Shown piece by piece: positions 31,513 to 44,075 of a stretch of DNA of 64,000 nucleotides. The stretch covers positions 496,001 through 560,000 of the forward strand of contig JADLSH010000036.1 in NCBI GenBank assembly GCA_016169945.1, given 5' to 3'. The notes beneath the pieces were generated by a model. That model did no database searches, was not told the origin of the DNA, and saw only the letters and a program-made list of their open reading frames with translations. Within the stretch, counting starts at the first letter, position 1; each line of letters opens with the position of its first letter. The DNA is from Trachythela sp. YZ-2020 (taxonomy: Eukaryota; Cnidaria; Anthozoa; Malacalcyonacea; Clavulariidae). Position numbers and translations under genes: made by a program.

Positions 31513-31746
31513 TGGTTTAGACGGCAAAGACTTCGTATTCAAAGTATATTTCGGCGGCTTTTACTTGGGTTTTTATATGATTTTATTGACAAACTCTGAA
31601 CCGTTTTACAAAGCATATGCCCCCCGTTTTCTTTCTGACCTTTTTATGGTCACTGGACTGCTATATTAAACTATTGTTACCAGTCCGCACGCGGCTGCAT
31701 ATAAAATACAAATTAACTTTAATCTATAAATGTCTAGTCCAAAACA
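31513..31746 (-). repeat. BEL/Pao 1 5' LTR
   Basis: About 98% identical to 22030-22262. The primer site lies at 31492-31512. Confidence 0.92.
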
Positions 31747-31895
31747 CATGGGTATCTAATATTGTTGTAGTACCCAAGCAAAATGGAGATATCCGGGTAT
31801 GCTGCGATTTTAGGGATGTAAATAAAGCAATAATATATCTTACCTAAGGCAGAGGACACGTTAAATTCAATGCATGGTTTTTAAGTTTAGATATA
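31747..31895 (+). pseudogene. Ty3/Gypsy reverse transcriptase, continuation after the BEL/Pao insertion
   Basis: Sequence resumes with the RT N-terminal motif (WVSNIVVVPKQNGDIR then CDFRDVNKAI) and decays through EDTLNSMHG towards motif A (SLDI) before stopping at about 31895. RT motifs B-E, RNase H, integrase and the 3' LTR are absent. Confidence 0.8.
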
Positions 31896-32289
31896 GGAAA
31901 TGAGAACCATAATGGTGGTGTATCAAACACGAGTGTAACAACAGTCCCTGAGTAAGTGCGAAATAGTAAAAATTAAGTGTGAAATATGATCATGTATTGG
32001 CCACCTGTTGGTCGCAAAATGTATTGTCATATGTAAAAAACTATAAAAGTAAAATGTTTATATGAATGTAAACCTTAAAAAATGAGAGTATGTGAGAAGT
32101 AAAAATTAAAGGTTGAGCTTGTAGTGTATGTAAGGTGTACGTGTGTTTTATAAGTGTAAATTGTGGTGCATAAAAAAATGTGTGCCCCCGGCTCATACGA
32201 GACTGGTCACGCTGTACCGAAAAGCTTGTATAGAGGCATGTAATTATTAGGTAAAGAGGAGAAGGAAATATATATGTATGTATTTCAGA

Positions 32290-32333
32290 ATCCCCGTATT
32301 TGTTTCGTCCCTCATGGACTCATCAGCGGGGAT
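32290..32333 (-). ncRNA. Hammerhead ribozyme, minimal type I
   Basis: On the minus strand: stem I AUCCCCG, core CUGAUGA, stem II GUCC/GGAC with a short loop, core GAAA, a very short stem III/loop (CAAAUA) with an NUH-type AUA cleavage site, then CGGGGAU closing stem I with seven perfect pairs. All conserved core positions are present. Minimal hammerheads with tiny stem III are known from Penelope-like elements and are thought to process their transcripts. Confidence 0.88.
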
Positions 32334-33225
32334 CAGGGTTGGCACATGTTTGAGAAAGATAGAAGAATGAAACTTGAAAGGCAAACAAGGGTAAACAAAA
32401 ATAATATATGTACGATATAAAAGTTGTAGTGTCATACCAAACTCGTTGTTGTTCTTGTTTAAACCGATGCGACGGGCCATTGTTGAGACTTGTGAGGTAA
32501 CAAAATGTAGCTACGAGAGCGCTTATAGGGAACAGTATTGCTGCGACTACTGTGGCAGAAAGGGCCGAATACTGAATATGCGTTAGTATAAATTGCGTGT
32601 GTTCTGTCATGCGCATTGGGGCTGTAGTCCCCGCGCCAACGGCGCGAAGCGTCGTTCCGGCCGATAGCCCGTGGCGAGGGTACTAATTTCGCTCGGCTAT
32701 TTATAACACCCGGGAAAAAAGGAAAGCTATGGGAAATATAAAGTTAATCAAGTTTTGCGGGCGCATGGCTATGTTTCATGGGTGTGATGGGTGGTCAGCT
32801 CACTGATCTTTGTTAGGAGTAGAATGAGCGAAATATAAAAAAAAACATGAGTATCAGTAAGTCTGAATTATAACTTATATATCGCTTTTTGGGACTTCAG
32901 GAAAAGCGGCGGAAAGAATTTATCATTTACACTTTATAAAAAGGATAGATAGAGATAGATGGTCGAAAAATATGGCAAGTTTCTTATAATTGTTGATGTA
33001 TTTTAATATAGCCCTAAAATGTTGTTTATTTATATAGATTTTCATTTTATTCCAAATAAAATATCCTAGCTATACTTTATGTTTTCAAAAAGTTCCAAAT
33101 TAAAAGGAAAGCGAAATCATTTCACGAGAGAATTTGTATATTTTCATCTAATTTCATTTCTAATAACATTATTAACAATTTTCCTCGTTTCTGATTGGCT
33201 AAGAACATCAAAATTTTCTCTTAAT

Positions 33226-33290
33226 TCTTTTTACTATGGGTATTTGGGAGAAAATACCATATGTGGTACAAATACCCCTAGTAAAAATTG
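33226..33290. repeat. Short inverted repeat (foldback)
   Basis: TTTTTACTATGGGTATTTG pairs with the inverse of CAAATACCCCTAGTAAAAA around a small loop. Possibly a MITE remnant. Confidence 0.35.
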
Positions 33291-34284
33291 AGAAACGTCA
33301 GCAAACGTCAGCAACTTTCCTGATTTTTTTCCCCAAACACGCGTGGAATTTCTCATTAATACTTCTCGAACCTTGCTATTTCCTATACAAAAACTAATTT
33401 ATCGGTAAAAGGCAGTTTAGTTTTACAAACTTTTCGAAACGTTTTAGTGAACGGAAGGAAGGTTGCATTTAAACATTAATTTGAGGCTTATAGAATGCAT
33501 AAGAACATACCTACCGCATATATCTCATTGATATTTCTATCTACAGATAGATATCCTCCTCCACAGGCGTTTTATTAATTGGAGCGGGCTTGGAAAATTA
33601 GGGAAGGGACGCACGGGCGGCACAACTAATATTTTAATTGTTTTTTGCAGCTTTTGTAACCTGTTTAACTGTTTTGTACTCCAGAAAATAAATTATTAAT
33701 CGTGTTGCCATGGCTACTGCGCTTCCCCTTCTTGAAACAAAATTTCCATTTTTTATTCTTTCAAAAATTCTTAACCCAAAATAAATTTCCGAAAATATTA
33801 TTTCAATGTTTCCTTCCACTCTTCTTTCCAAACTATTACAGTAATGATCAAAATTTTAATGGAACATTTATAATGCAGGAAAACACAGTGATTACGTCAA
33901 GTAAAACATTTCACATGGCGATTGCCTTTGAGTCCGTCGTGAAGAGGGGTGTGAGCCAGGGATCCAATTATGTTTTCCAAGCCAACATTTTGCTTTGAAC
34001 ACAGATATCCGACTCGTCCACAATCTATAGCTTTGCACAGCAGATTTTGTGATGAAAAAGCTTAGTAATAGTAATGTTTTGGAATGTAGTGTCTGTCAGT
34101 TTTCAGATGGGGGGAGAAGTTACTGCAAGCATGTATTTCTAGTCATAATATGTGGATAGTTGGGGTAAAGAGAGGATAAGGATTGTGATTGAGGGATGAA
34201 ATGGTGTATGGATCTGGTAGCTAGAGGTAAGTCATGTAGTGTTTGTAGTTTATAGTAATTATTTGTATCGGTTGTTTATTTCTT

Positions 34285-34291
34285 GTGTGAC
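34285..34291. repeat. Target site duplication GTGTGAC, left copy
   Basis: Identical to 57869-57875 and directly adjacent to the inverted end CACAGGGAG. Confidence 0.8.
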
Positions 34292-34625
34292 CACAGGGAG
34301 TCCAACTAAGAACTGTGACGAGTAGGACTAAATATAGCGTAGTATATTCAAATTATTGTACTTACTTGTACAAATCATAGTGCTTATATTATGCAGTGAA
34401 TAGCTTCAAACATTGCTTCAATTCGAACAATGATTCAAAAAGAAAATATTGCATCATTTGCATAGCGAATTTGATTGATAATACGAAATTATTACATGAC
34501 GTTTCGAGCAATTAAATAACAGCAAGGATTGCGGGCGCTCGAGGGAAGGCGAGGGGAGAAAAAAAAAGAAAGGGATGAAACACCGATCACGTGAACGTTT
34601 AGTGTGCTCCATAAGTAGCCGGTTC
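34292..34625. repeat. Left terminal inverted repeat of the P-like element
   Basis: It matches the complement of 57371-57868, allowing one gap. It includes a purine-rich tract (GGGAAGGCGAGGGGAGAAAA) and ends around CATAAGTAGCCGGTTCTC. Confidence 0.8.
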
Positions 34626-37173
34626 TCTCGGAAAATTCCGATACTAGCCAACCCCACTAGCCATCCCCAGCAACGCCTACGCGTTGAATTATTAATGTGA
34701 ATAAACAGTTGTTAATTAATATTTAAATTCTGTCTTTAAATTTTTATTGAAAGTGTACATAATCAGAAATTTCGTAAAATAAAAATGTAAAGTCTTATTC
34801 TGGTCTATGTGAAAAAAATACAGAAACCAATTTAAAAATGAGGCTCAGATAAAGTTCGTACCTAAACATATTTTTGAATATTTTTATGTAACGACTACTA
34901 TAACGGGTTTTTACAAAAGGAAAAACACTTTACAACTGTCGATATGGCGACACAGCTACCGCTTGGAACTGTTCATACCAACGCAAATAAAAGTGGATTT
35001 TCAATTGCATACAGGTATTTACTGTTTTTTGATAAATATTTACCGATTCCAATGCATTCCATAGGCTTTTCTAAATCGAAGTGTACCCGTAATCGAAGTA
35101 CCCTACTGCCCGTTAAACGGACTTCGCGAGGCTAAATTTTCGACGCTCCAAATAAACAACTAGAATTGAAATACATGCATGCAGAATCCCCTCGCCATTT
35201 GAACCAAACAATTTACTCCCCAAAAGTTATTGTAACATGAAGTACTGTGTCGACGAATATGTAACCATGGTAACACGCAACATTATATATTTTTTATTTT
35301 ATATTTTAATTTGTACAAAATATTATTTTGTTTTTAACTATAAAATTATCAATTGCCCAACTATATAAAGTGGGTATATGCTATTATGTACTCTTTTAGC
35401 TTTGATTTACTGTAACATTCAACCTTAGACGTTCACACAACGTTTCGAAATTTTCAAAAAACTTCAACTGCTTTTCGAGGAGTATTTTTATACTTCGCAC
35501 TTGAGATTTAATGTTTCTTTTATTTTTCTATAACATATTTGAATCAATACTAAAATCAACTCTTAAAGATCAATCAATGTTGTATTGACCACACAGAATG
35601 ATCTACACATTTTCAAATTCACAAACTATACTGCATGCTATGTTAAAAAATCGGCAAAGCATGAAAGCAAGCATGCAAAAAAACAGCAAAATAGACACTT
35701 GCCTGTTTAAAACGCTCCTTTTTCGGTCTTTCGACTGTTTTTCCCCTTGTTAATTTTTCCTCTTGTTTTGTGGAGTTAACATATAAGCTTACTTACATAG
35801 AGACTTACTTATAAAATGAGTGCGAAACTATACTCTTCTCTGAGTTCTCTCGGCTTGAACTTGCGCATGCGCATAACTTACGAAAAGGTCGAGTCCCGTC
35901 CAGTGAACTCAATAATCTGGTAATCTGGAACGATAACAGCGAGCGAAAAGTGAAGCCGAAAAAAATATCACGCCATAATATTCGTCATCAATTAAAGCTT
36001 AGTCTCCCGCGCGGTTCATTATTCATTTGTCATTTTGTCACTTCAGAGTGCAGACCTCCGAGGTTTATAGGCTATTTTGGCTTAATTTCGCTCGAATTGA
36101 TCAAGGAAAGTGTTATTAAAGGGATGATCCTTAAAGTCGTCATGAACACTGACCAAGTCGGACAAATTCAAGAATCAAGGTAAGCTTTTAACGGTTTTGA
36201 CACTCGATAAGCAGTCTATTTATACTATTTTTATGTCACATGTGTTGAAAATTATCTTGTTTTGCCCTTTTATACTTCTATCAATAGTTTACCGGCTCAA
36301 TAACCTGCATCTCACATGCTCACCACACCACACAAATAGATATTATAGATTAGTACAGTCTGCAGTAGTTCGTTTGGAAAATTATTTGTCAAATTCCTTT
36401 AACATGTATAAGTTGTATAATTAAGTTTGTATAATCTTTCATTTTAATACATGTACAGTATGCTTTCTACAATATATCTTACCAATATTTATCATTAACA
36501 ATGATGTATTTTCGCGTACTCAAATCAGTATAAATCTTTAATAGAAAAATATTACTACCAGTAAATGTTGAATGTTGATTAACAGTCAATACAGTTTCTA
36601 AAACGTTTTGATGCATAAGACAGCAAAACAGTTCTCAACAATTATGTAAGTCCAGTCAATCCCAACTATGACAGTATGACCATCTACCAGGAGAAACCTG
36701 TGGGGATTTGACTTTTAGAAGTATTTTATCAAATTCCTTATTATAGTACAAATAGAAACCACAGTCTAACTGGTAATCTGGTGCCAGAGCCAGTAAAAAA
36801 TATATAATGTAAAATGCCCCACTTTCTGGGCTTCGTAAATTCTCAGATTTTCATATTATACAGTAGGCATTGTTCCAAACTTTGAACAGTCATGGCTGTG
36901 GTTATATTAAAATTTAAAAATTGCCTTCTAAAATAGCTATCCGTAATCAAGTAATACCCAGCAGGGCCAATACTTAATTAATATTCACATCAATTTACCT
37001 ATATGGAACTAAATTTGTGTCAAATCCTCAGTTTGCACCTGTAGGGCAGGATGATTGTAGTTGCATATGACTCGTACATTAACAATATAATATAGAGAGA
37101 GGATATGAAATAATCATACTGAAAGGACAGTATGTGGAGTATACATATGCAGTTAAATATGCATATAGTATTA
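34626..37173. other. Left interior of the P-like element, one candidate exon
   Basis: AT-rich. The only coding hint is an open frame from 35950 that ends at a strong splice donor (TCAAG|GTAAGC, about 36180). It could be a 5' exon of the rightward transposase, whose other exons begin near 44740. No domain is recognised in it; the rest is unassigned. Confidence 0.3.
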
Positions 37174-40100
37174 CTGGTTAAATAGTATTAATTTCGTTAA
37201 TTGATGCCTTTGGCTAGGCTTTCCAAAATTCACGACCATTTCAGTGTAATTTTTTCCATAAGTGGGTAATCTTATGGTCAAGTATGAATCAGCGACACAC
37301 TTCAATAACCATAGTCGATGGTCTTCTTCAATCAATGGTTGATTTGTGGATTCTTCATGTTTGGGGGGGAAGTAAATTGGTTGCAACTTGCCCAAAGTGG
37401 TTACATAATGCCAGGATCATCTTTGTTTTCAAATTTCTCGTGTTACTGACTTTGCCAGAGGCTGGGTTTGTAACATGCAGCTTAAATATGTGCTCAGCAT
37501 ATTTGACGACGTCCACCACAAACTTTGATGGTATTTTTAAGTTTCCATTGTTTAGGAAATGAAGGAATGATGGTTTGGATTCATTTATTGGTTTCACAAA
37601 ATAGTTGTGTTCTGATCGAGTTGGTGGCTTTGGTGATGATCCAGTTAAGTTGGTAACACAGAACGGACATTTGACTTTCTTCATGAGCTTTGCAACAATA
37701 AAACCACTGATGTACTCCAAGATGTTCTGGACAAATTCTGAATGTGGGTTGGACTTTAGTAGGTTGCTTATCATTCCACTGACTCTGTCTGTGTGTTGTT
37801 GTTCATCATCTTTAGGACCAGGGGAATCCTCGACTAATGGAGCTGCATGCTTTCTTGTTCGGAAGATAGGAATGACCACGGTGTCATTGAAAACTTGACA
37901 ATTAGCATTAGCTGATGCAGTGACAGCATTTCCAAGAAGCATCCTTCGGAGTGCATACTTGAGCTGGAGACTGTTTGGATTATTGTTCCAACCACCTTTC
38001 GCCCTTATACACGAGAACAGGAGCTCAATATGGTCTTGGGAATACTTGTATGTTAACACATATTTAAAAGGATCTTCTGGCAAGGTTAGCATTTGCTTCA
38101 CCATTTCAAGAGTAGACTTGATACTTATCACAAATTCAAGGACAAATGTTCTACGAGGATGCTTAATTATGGGTATTCCTTCATAAGACTTGAGAGTAAG
38201 CAAATACTTCGCTGTTGATTGCAGTGTTGCTTGCCATCCACTCATGTCTGATAATTTCAGGGGTTTCTTGAAGGCTTTGCCATGGGGATTTCTTGAATTC
38301 AGCAAATCAAAAAGCCTGTCGATGGTTCTGATGAATGTAACTGTGGCTTCACTGCTTTGGAACTCGGGCTGTTTCTGAACAATGTTCATGAAATCAATTG
38401 CATCTGCCGCTGAGCCACTGAGTGTTTGGGCTGCCAAACTCACATTCATTTTGTGCTTTTCAAACTGCACATGGTTGTTAGACAACTTATTACCAAGCTT
38501 CAGACCTTCTTGCTCTTGGACCAAATGAAGAGTGTCGAGAAATTTCCATTGTATTTGATCACCATCACTTGAGCAGATTGTGCCAAGAAATGCCAGGGCA
38601 TTTCTCGCCAATTTCAGCATATGGCAGGCATCTAAGATGACGAACACATCTTCACCGGTTACAGGATGTTGGAACTTTGTCAAGATGGAATCGTAGGTGT
38701 CACCAAAACTACATCCAAGTTTCTTAAACGTACTGATGTTGGTTGTAGTCCCATCTGATGTGACACACCACACTTTCAGACCAGCAGCACTTGCCTTTGC
38801 CAAGGCCATGCTGATTAATGCTGCCTGGACAGTTGCAGAGGCTTTATCCGTTAAGAAGTAACCGATTGGTTGTTTCCAATGGCTTCTTAATCCTACTAAT
38901 AAGAACACAAGGGCTTCGGATGCAATGATTTTGGGTGCTTCTAATGGGCCATAATCGACAAAACCACTATATTTATTGTTGGCTGTCTCCCATTGGACTT
39001 GCTTAAGTATGGCCATTGCATCCAGTACCAAGCAACAATCTTTCTTTTCTGCATTCAACTTTGCTTCTTCCTCCAAAATTCGAAATGACTCCTCAATAAA
39101 ACCTGGTTCACAATTGACATTGCTTGCCCATTTTCGGATCAGAGATGGGTGTAGGAGTGGCATGATTGATCGGACATATGCGTACGCTTTTGGGGAGTAA
39201 TAGCTCAATGTCAGTGCAAATTCTTTGATGGCATTGTTGTATCGTCTGCCTCTTGATGCTCCTTTTGAGTTTTAGACCATGTTCTTCAATATTGATCTCT
39301 TCAAACCATCAAATCTTTGGTGTAGTTGTTCCTCTTCAGACTGATTAATGAGTTACTTCTTCTTCAATGTGCAAATAATATGTTTCATCTTGCTAACTGA
39401 AGTTTATTTTCTACGCAACGTCTGATGCAACAATTTAATTTTCTTATCTCTCTTTGCAATTTCTTCATCTTTCTCAACCAGAACATCTGTTATAAGATCT
39501 TCACAACTGAATTTTGCCTTTTTACTGGATACAACAGGAAAATTGACACTACCGGTAGATATAATTGGAAATTGTGAAGCTGGGAATGGTGTGGATTCAA
39601 CAGTCTCAGATATGGTAACATCGTTGGTTGCATCATGGATTGGATCAGTGAGATGTTGAGAATGGAGTAAATCTGAGGAACCATCAAGAAGAGTATTTAC
39701 TAGGAGAGTGAGATCTTGCTTGGGATGTGTTGTGGTTGCATCTGCTGGGAATGGTGTGGATTCAACAGTCTCAGATATTGTAACATCGTTGGTTGCATCA
39801 TGAATTGGATCAGTGAGATGTTGAGATTGAAGTAAATCCGAGGAACCATCAAGAAGAGTATTTGCTAGCAAAGTGAGATCTTGCTTGGGATGTGTTGTGG
39901 TTGCATCTGCTGGGAATGGTGTTATTATAATGCTGTTGGATATTGTTGTCCCTTGGAAAGTTTGCTGTTGATTTACACGATATTCAACTGCAGTTTTAGA
40001 TTCGTGGAAAACTGAGGGAATGGCGTTAAATTTTAGCCGTCTACTTGTGTTGTGTTGTTGCTGATATACAGTTGTGAAATCAGTCTCTAAAAAATGTTTG

Positions 40101-40206
40101 CTGCAAATGTGGCTAAACTGACTGGCTCTCCATTTCTTTCCTTGACGATCATATTTTTTAAAAGAATTTTCCCATTTTGCTAGTACTTCAGAATTCTTTA
40201 ATGGAA
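37174..40206 (-). pseudogene. P-element/THAP9-type transposase A (broken)
   Basis: The exon 40206 leftwards begins after a TTTACAG acceptor with the second half of a THAP zinc finger (KKWRASQFSHICSKHF), then a linker containing a 165-bp tandem duplication, a Lys-rich coiled coil, and the catalytic region (39208-37355, 617 codons). The RNase-H-like acidic residues are visible: D63 (VLDAM), D152 (TSDGT) and E395 (DHIELLFSCIRAKGGWNNN). Stops occur after RRK at about 39404 and twice more before 39260, and a frameshift in a G7 run near 37370 displaces the C-terminal motif RHQLTKLILF, which ends at 37171. The THAP N-terminal exon was not found. Cut-and-paste transposase family; dead copy. Confidence 0.82.
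39580..39910 (-). repeat. 165-bp tandem duplication in the transposase A linker
   Basis: Two near-identical 55-codon units (LLDGSSDLL, HLTDPIHDATNDVTISETV) keep the frame. Confidence 0.8.
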
Positions 40207-41851
40207 ACCTGTAAATGTTTATAAATACTATTAAGATAGTATAAAAAGATGATATTTATCCAAATTGAAAACAAAAAATGATGCAAAATTCCTGTTAACA
40301 TTTTTATATAGTTGTTTCAAAAACAGTCATCATGGTAATGGTTAACAATTAGAAATGATGGGGGCATATAGTTCCCAATAATAAAATTGGGGAACAGACC
40401 CAATTTGCTTGCTTGCTCCCAGTTGTTTCTATTTTATTATGTTTTATTGTAAAGTAATATAATTATTATAGATTAGAAGATACTTTCAGTGACAAAACTG
40501 CCTCCATTCTTACACTGATCTCAATATTAACATCACCAGTGAACTATTATTACCATAAACCTCCAAACATAATTGGAATGTCCTGAGCGTTAGTGAACAT
40601 GATGGGCTTATACACGGCTAGGGGGGGCTTATATTCAGAGGTTTACAGTATATCATCTAATCAAATACTTTACAATAAAATATGATAAACATGACAGTCA
40701 CATTTACTGTGACAGATCTGGTAGAGTTTCAATCTGTACTACGTAATTGTACCTACCCTTAAACTAAAGTATGTGAAATAGCATTTTAGAACCATTAAAA
40801 TTTAATTCCTCTCCCCCAGAAGTTTCTTCTGCCTTCAGCACTTGAGGTCCACCCCCAATTACTACACTTCTGTATAATATTTGCTTGTGTAATTTGTTCC
40901 AGAAGATGAAGAGAAACAGGGCTTTAATAGAATTTTTCAGAGCAAAAACATTCCTGGCACCCTATGATGTCATAAAAAACGTTTCCCAGAGGCCCTATGA
41001 CATCTTAATTGTAAAGCGGGAGAAGCAATGTTTTACAATATATTTCGCTTCAGGGACCGCAGAGCAATTTTTTATTGGAGGGGCTGGCGAACACGAAAGG
41101 TGTGAACCTTCTAGGGGGGTTTGGGGTCATGCTCCCCAAGAAATGTGAAATCTAAAGCCTCTCAGAGCCCCGGGAATTCCAATCAAGCTGATGCAGCTAG
41201 GATTTATATTCTCGGTTAAGCAATCTTGTATCAAGAAATTGTAAGGGCCTTTGTTGCTTTGGGAGCCCCTTTTGAGCTAGGGGCCAGAGCAGTGCCCTCC
41301 CCCCTCCTGGAGGGCCTGTGTGCCATAATGTACCCTACTTTATTCTTTCACTGTGGCTAACACCTGCATGTAGACAAGCTTACTTGTCAAGATAAGAGTC
41401 TTGTGTGTTAATTAATATCAACATATTTTCTTTCAGCCCCTTTGAATCAGAATAAAAAATCATCCTTCATAATGGGAGTACCACTGCAGATAACTATATC
41501 TGAACTCTCTTTATGACTGGGTTGTGACAGCTGTTGGTGACAGATCCAATGTTAGTGCATGACATATTTTCTTCCCTGGCAAACGTTATTCAAGGTCTTC
41601 CTCAAATTCATACAATAAGATATAATTAGGCTGTACATGCAAGTAAGATATAATTAGGCTGTACATGCGAGGGGCGAGAGCCTGTTCACACCACGCCCCT
41701 TGGACAGCTTCTCTTTTAAATTTGAGTGAGACCTACACTGTATGATGGATAGCTTGCAACCTTGTGGATTAAATTGGAAGCAAAATTTTCTTTGCAGCAG
41801 TGTTTGCAGTCAACACTCATTCCAAATTAACCCGCAATGCGCCCTGATGCA
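40207..41851. other. Interior of the P-like element, no gene seen
   Basis: It should contain the missing 5' THAP exon of transposase A, but none was recognised. A 28-bp direct repeat (AAGATATAATTAGGCTGTACATGC) occurs near 41620-41670. Confidence 0.4.
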
Positions 41852-42001
41852 CAGTGGTGTAGCCAGCCCGCCGATTTAGTTCCGCTATGCAAATTTGTTT
41901 GTGTTCATTGACGTTGAAAACAATCAATTTCTAAAGAAATGAATAATGATGATTTTAAATTTACATAGCGGGACCAAATCGGCGGGCTGGCTACACCACT
42001 G
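41852..42001. mobile_element. hAT-type MITE with 8-bp duplication
   Basis: 150 bp, ends CAGTGGTGTAGCCAGCCCGCC and inverse, flanked by CTGATGCA at 41844-41851 and 42002-42009. An 8-bp duplication with CAGTGG ends fits hAT. Confidence 0.85.
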
Positions 42002-42981
42002 CTGATGCACCATATCTCTTACTCTGGCTAACACCAGATAATTTTACCCCTCAAGGGAGTCTTGGGCATTGATGGGTTAACCAAGCTATTTGCCTGCAAG
42101 GTATCTAACTTCAATAGCCTGAGTAATACTTTGTATATACTGTAGTATAATGAAGTACGGATCAATATATAGTAATCTTTTTTCAATAAACAGGAGCTTT
42201 TTGTTTGGATAAATTAAAATTTTCAATATATAATTTATGTACAGTATGAAAACACTATAAAGCTTTTGTTCAATATGGTGTTCAACTTGAATGATGTTTT
42301 CTGCACTTCACTTGGTTGAAACTGATTACTGAAGTTGATGGAATCGCAGGGTCAATTCCAGTGGCGTAGGAATGGGGGGGAGGGGGGGGGAGGGGGCACG
42401 TGCCCCCCAGTTTTTTTTCAAAGTGCCCTTTTCTCCAGCTAAAACAATGAAAAAAGTGCCCTTTTCTAATAGAAGAGGTGCCCTTAAGACATGTTTGTGT
42501 TTTAATAAATGCGCGCGTTGGGGCGGGTTCATTTTAATTTCATTGTTTAAATTCAAAACAAACATTTAATTGAATTAACACGTCAATTAAAATTGACACA
42601 CGTTTTTACTTTTCAGCTTCAATTTAATTTCTACAAACTATAAAACATTTTCAAAATTTGCGAAAAATGGCAACGGTAAAGACAGTTACATGTAATTTAC
42701 GTAATTGTGAAGATGTTTTTTCGCGACAATTTTTCTTCCCGTATTGCTTGCTTGTGCACCCAGGAACGACGCAATATATAGGCATATTTGAAAACAATTA
42801 TTATAGAATTAAGCCATTGTTTTCTCCGGACGGAGAAGTTTTGCTCGAGTTTTTTTTGTCAGCGAACTCAATGCACTAAATTTTAGGAGAAAAATAGTTT
42901 GTTCCTAAAATGTAATGCATAGAGTTTGCGATGTTTTTCGTGATTGCATTCAAATTTATACTGGCCGTGTAACGGTTCGCA

Positions 42982-43086
42982 GTGGGGGACTGAAACTGAC
43001 GTACGGACCGCGTGGGGGACTGAAACTGACGTACGGACCGCGTGAAATTGACTTTTGAGGGACTGAAACTGACGTACGGACCGCGT
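42982..43086. repeat. 30-bp tandem repeat (three units)
   Basis: GGGGGACTGAAACTGACGTA units, two adjacent and a third after a 15-bp spacer. Confidence 0.8.
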
Positions 43087-43905
43087 AAAAGGACTGGGAT
43101 TTAGGCTTCACTTTTTTCCGCCTGAATGATTGAATGTTATCGTTCCAGATATTAAAAATTTATGGAGTTCACTGGTCCCGTCCATGACAAACAAAATGGC
43201 GGACGACTTTGCATTCCACAATGTTTTCACATACCCGGGTGTAAATCTCCGAGCGGAATTAGTACCCTCGCACGGCGCTTCGCGCCGGCTCGGGGATAAA
43301 TTCCTTGATTCTCATCACTAAATTTTGAAAACGTCAAGGCGGCGGGCGGTTTTTATTTTATATAGAAAAATATTCCATAAAGTTTTGAAATGAGGTGTTC
43401 AGTTATATTTTATTCTTTTCGCAAATGTTCATATTAAAATCACTGTATACAATGGTTTGTTATATATTGTATATATTTTTCCTTCAAAGTTAGGCCAAAA
43501 TTCAGCTAAATCACCGAACACTCAACGAATTCTTCTCAAATTAGACGATACCGTTGCAGAAATTCCCAACTTGGAATATCAAAAATCGAATATTATAAAA
43601 TATGAACGCATATATGAAGTCAGACGAACTTGACAAGCATTTATTATAGTATGCGTCTTCAGTGTATGGACGGGCACAAGACGCATTTTGCGTCCAAGAG
43701 GCTATAGACGAACTAAATCTGGCCCTTTTCGTATCTTACAAGAAAGTGAGAAACGCCACAATGGTAGTACGTCAAGATGCAAAATGCGTATTATGTCCAT
43801 CTTTATTAGACGATAACCAGACGAATATGACGAATCCATAGTGTTAAAATCGGCTACTAGCATTATTATGCATGGGTGCAATAATCAATGTATTTATATT
43901 ATAGG

Positions 43906-44075
43906 TCATATAATAACTACTTACTAACCGAGAGTGAGGGCTGTACGGGAGAATATTAAACCGAGGTCTTGCTGTATTGACCAAGCGATAGCGAGTTCAA
44001 TACAGCAAGACCGACGTTTAATATTCTCCCGTACAGCTCGAACGGTCGAGGTTAGTAAGTTGTTTATTATATGGC
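43906..44075. repeat. Foldback MITE with long inverted arms
   Basis: Arms of about 75 bp (TACGGGAGAATATTAAAC and inverse) surround a short loop (CAAGCGATAGCG), and the similarity extends outward through TTACTAAC and TATAATA. Confidence 0.7.

Larger units (their letters stand above)
22030..31746 (-). mobile_element. BEL/Pao LTR retrotransposon 1 (nested in Ty3/Gypsy)
   Basis: LTRs of about 233 bp at 22030-22262 and 31513-31746 (TGTTTTGGAC...CTAAACCA on the coding strand) differ at roughly five places. The primer site next to the 5' LTR reads TAGCTGGTCCTTCATCGAGCC, and a G-rich polypurine tract (22263-22271) precedes the 3' LTR. Flanking pentamers TTTGG and CATGG match imperfectly. About 4.1 kb of the internal region is two LINE insertions. 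Confidence 0.88.
31896..34291 (-). mobile_element. Penelope-like element, 3' part (LTR-like region)
   Basis: There is no coding frame of note. It contains a hammerhead ribozyme on the minus strand (32290-32333), which is typical of the terminal repeats of Penelope-like elements, and it lies downstream, in minus orientation, of the Penelope RT at 58740-59363. The two parts are separated by the P-like element 34292-57868 and its GTGTGAC duplication. The exact 3' boundary near 31896 is inferred from where the Ty3 RT homology ends. Confidence 0.5.

Noticed and set aside
42326..42565. Frames around the poly-G tract at 42375
   Set aside because: Low-complexity repeat sequence read by chance in both strands.
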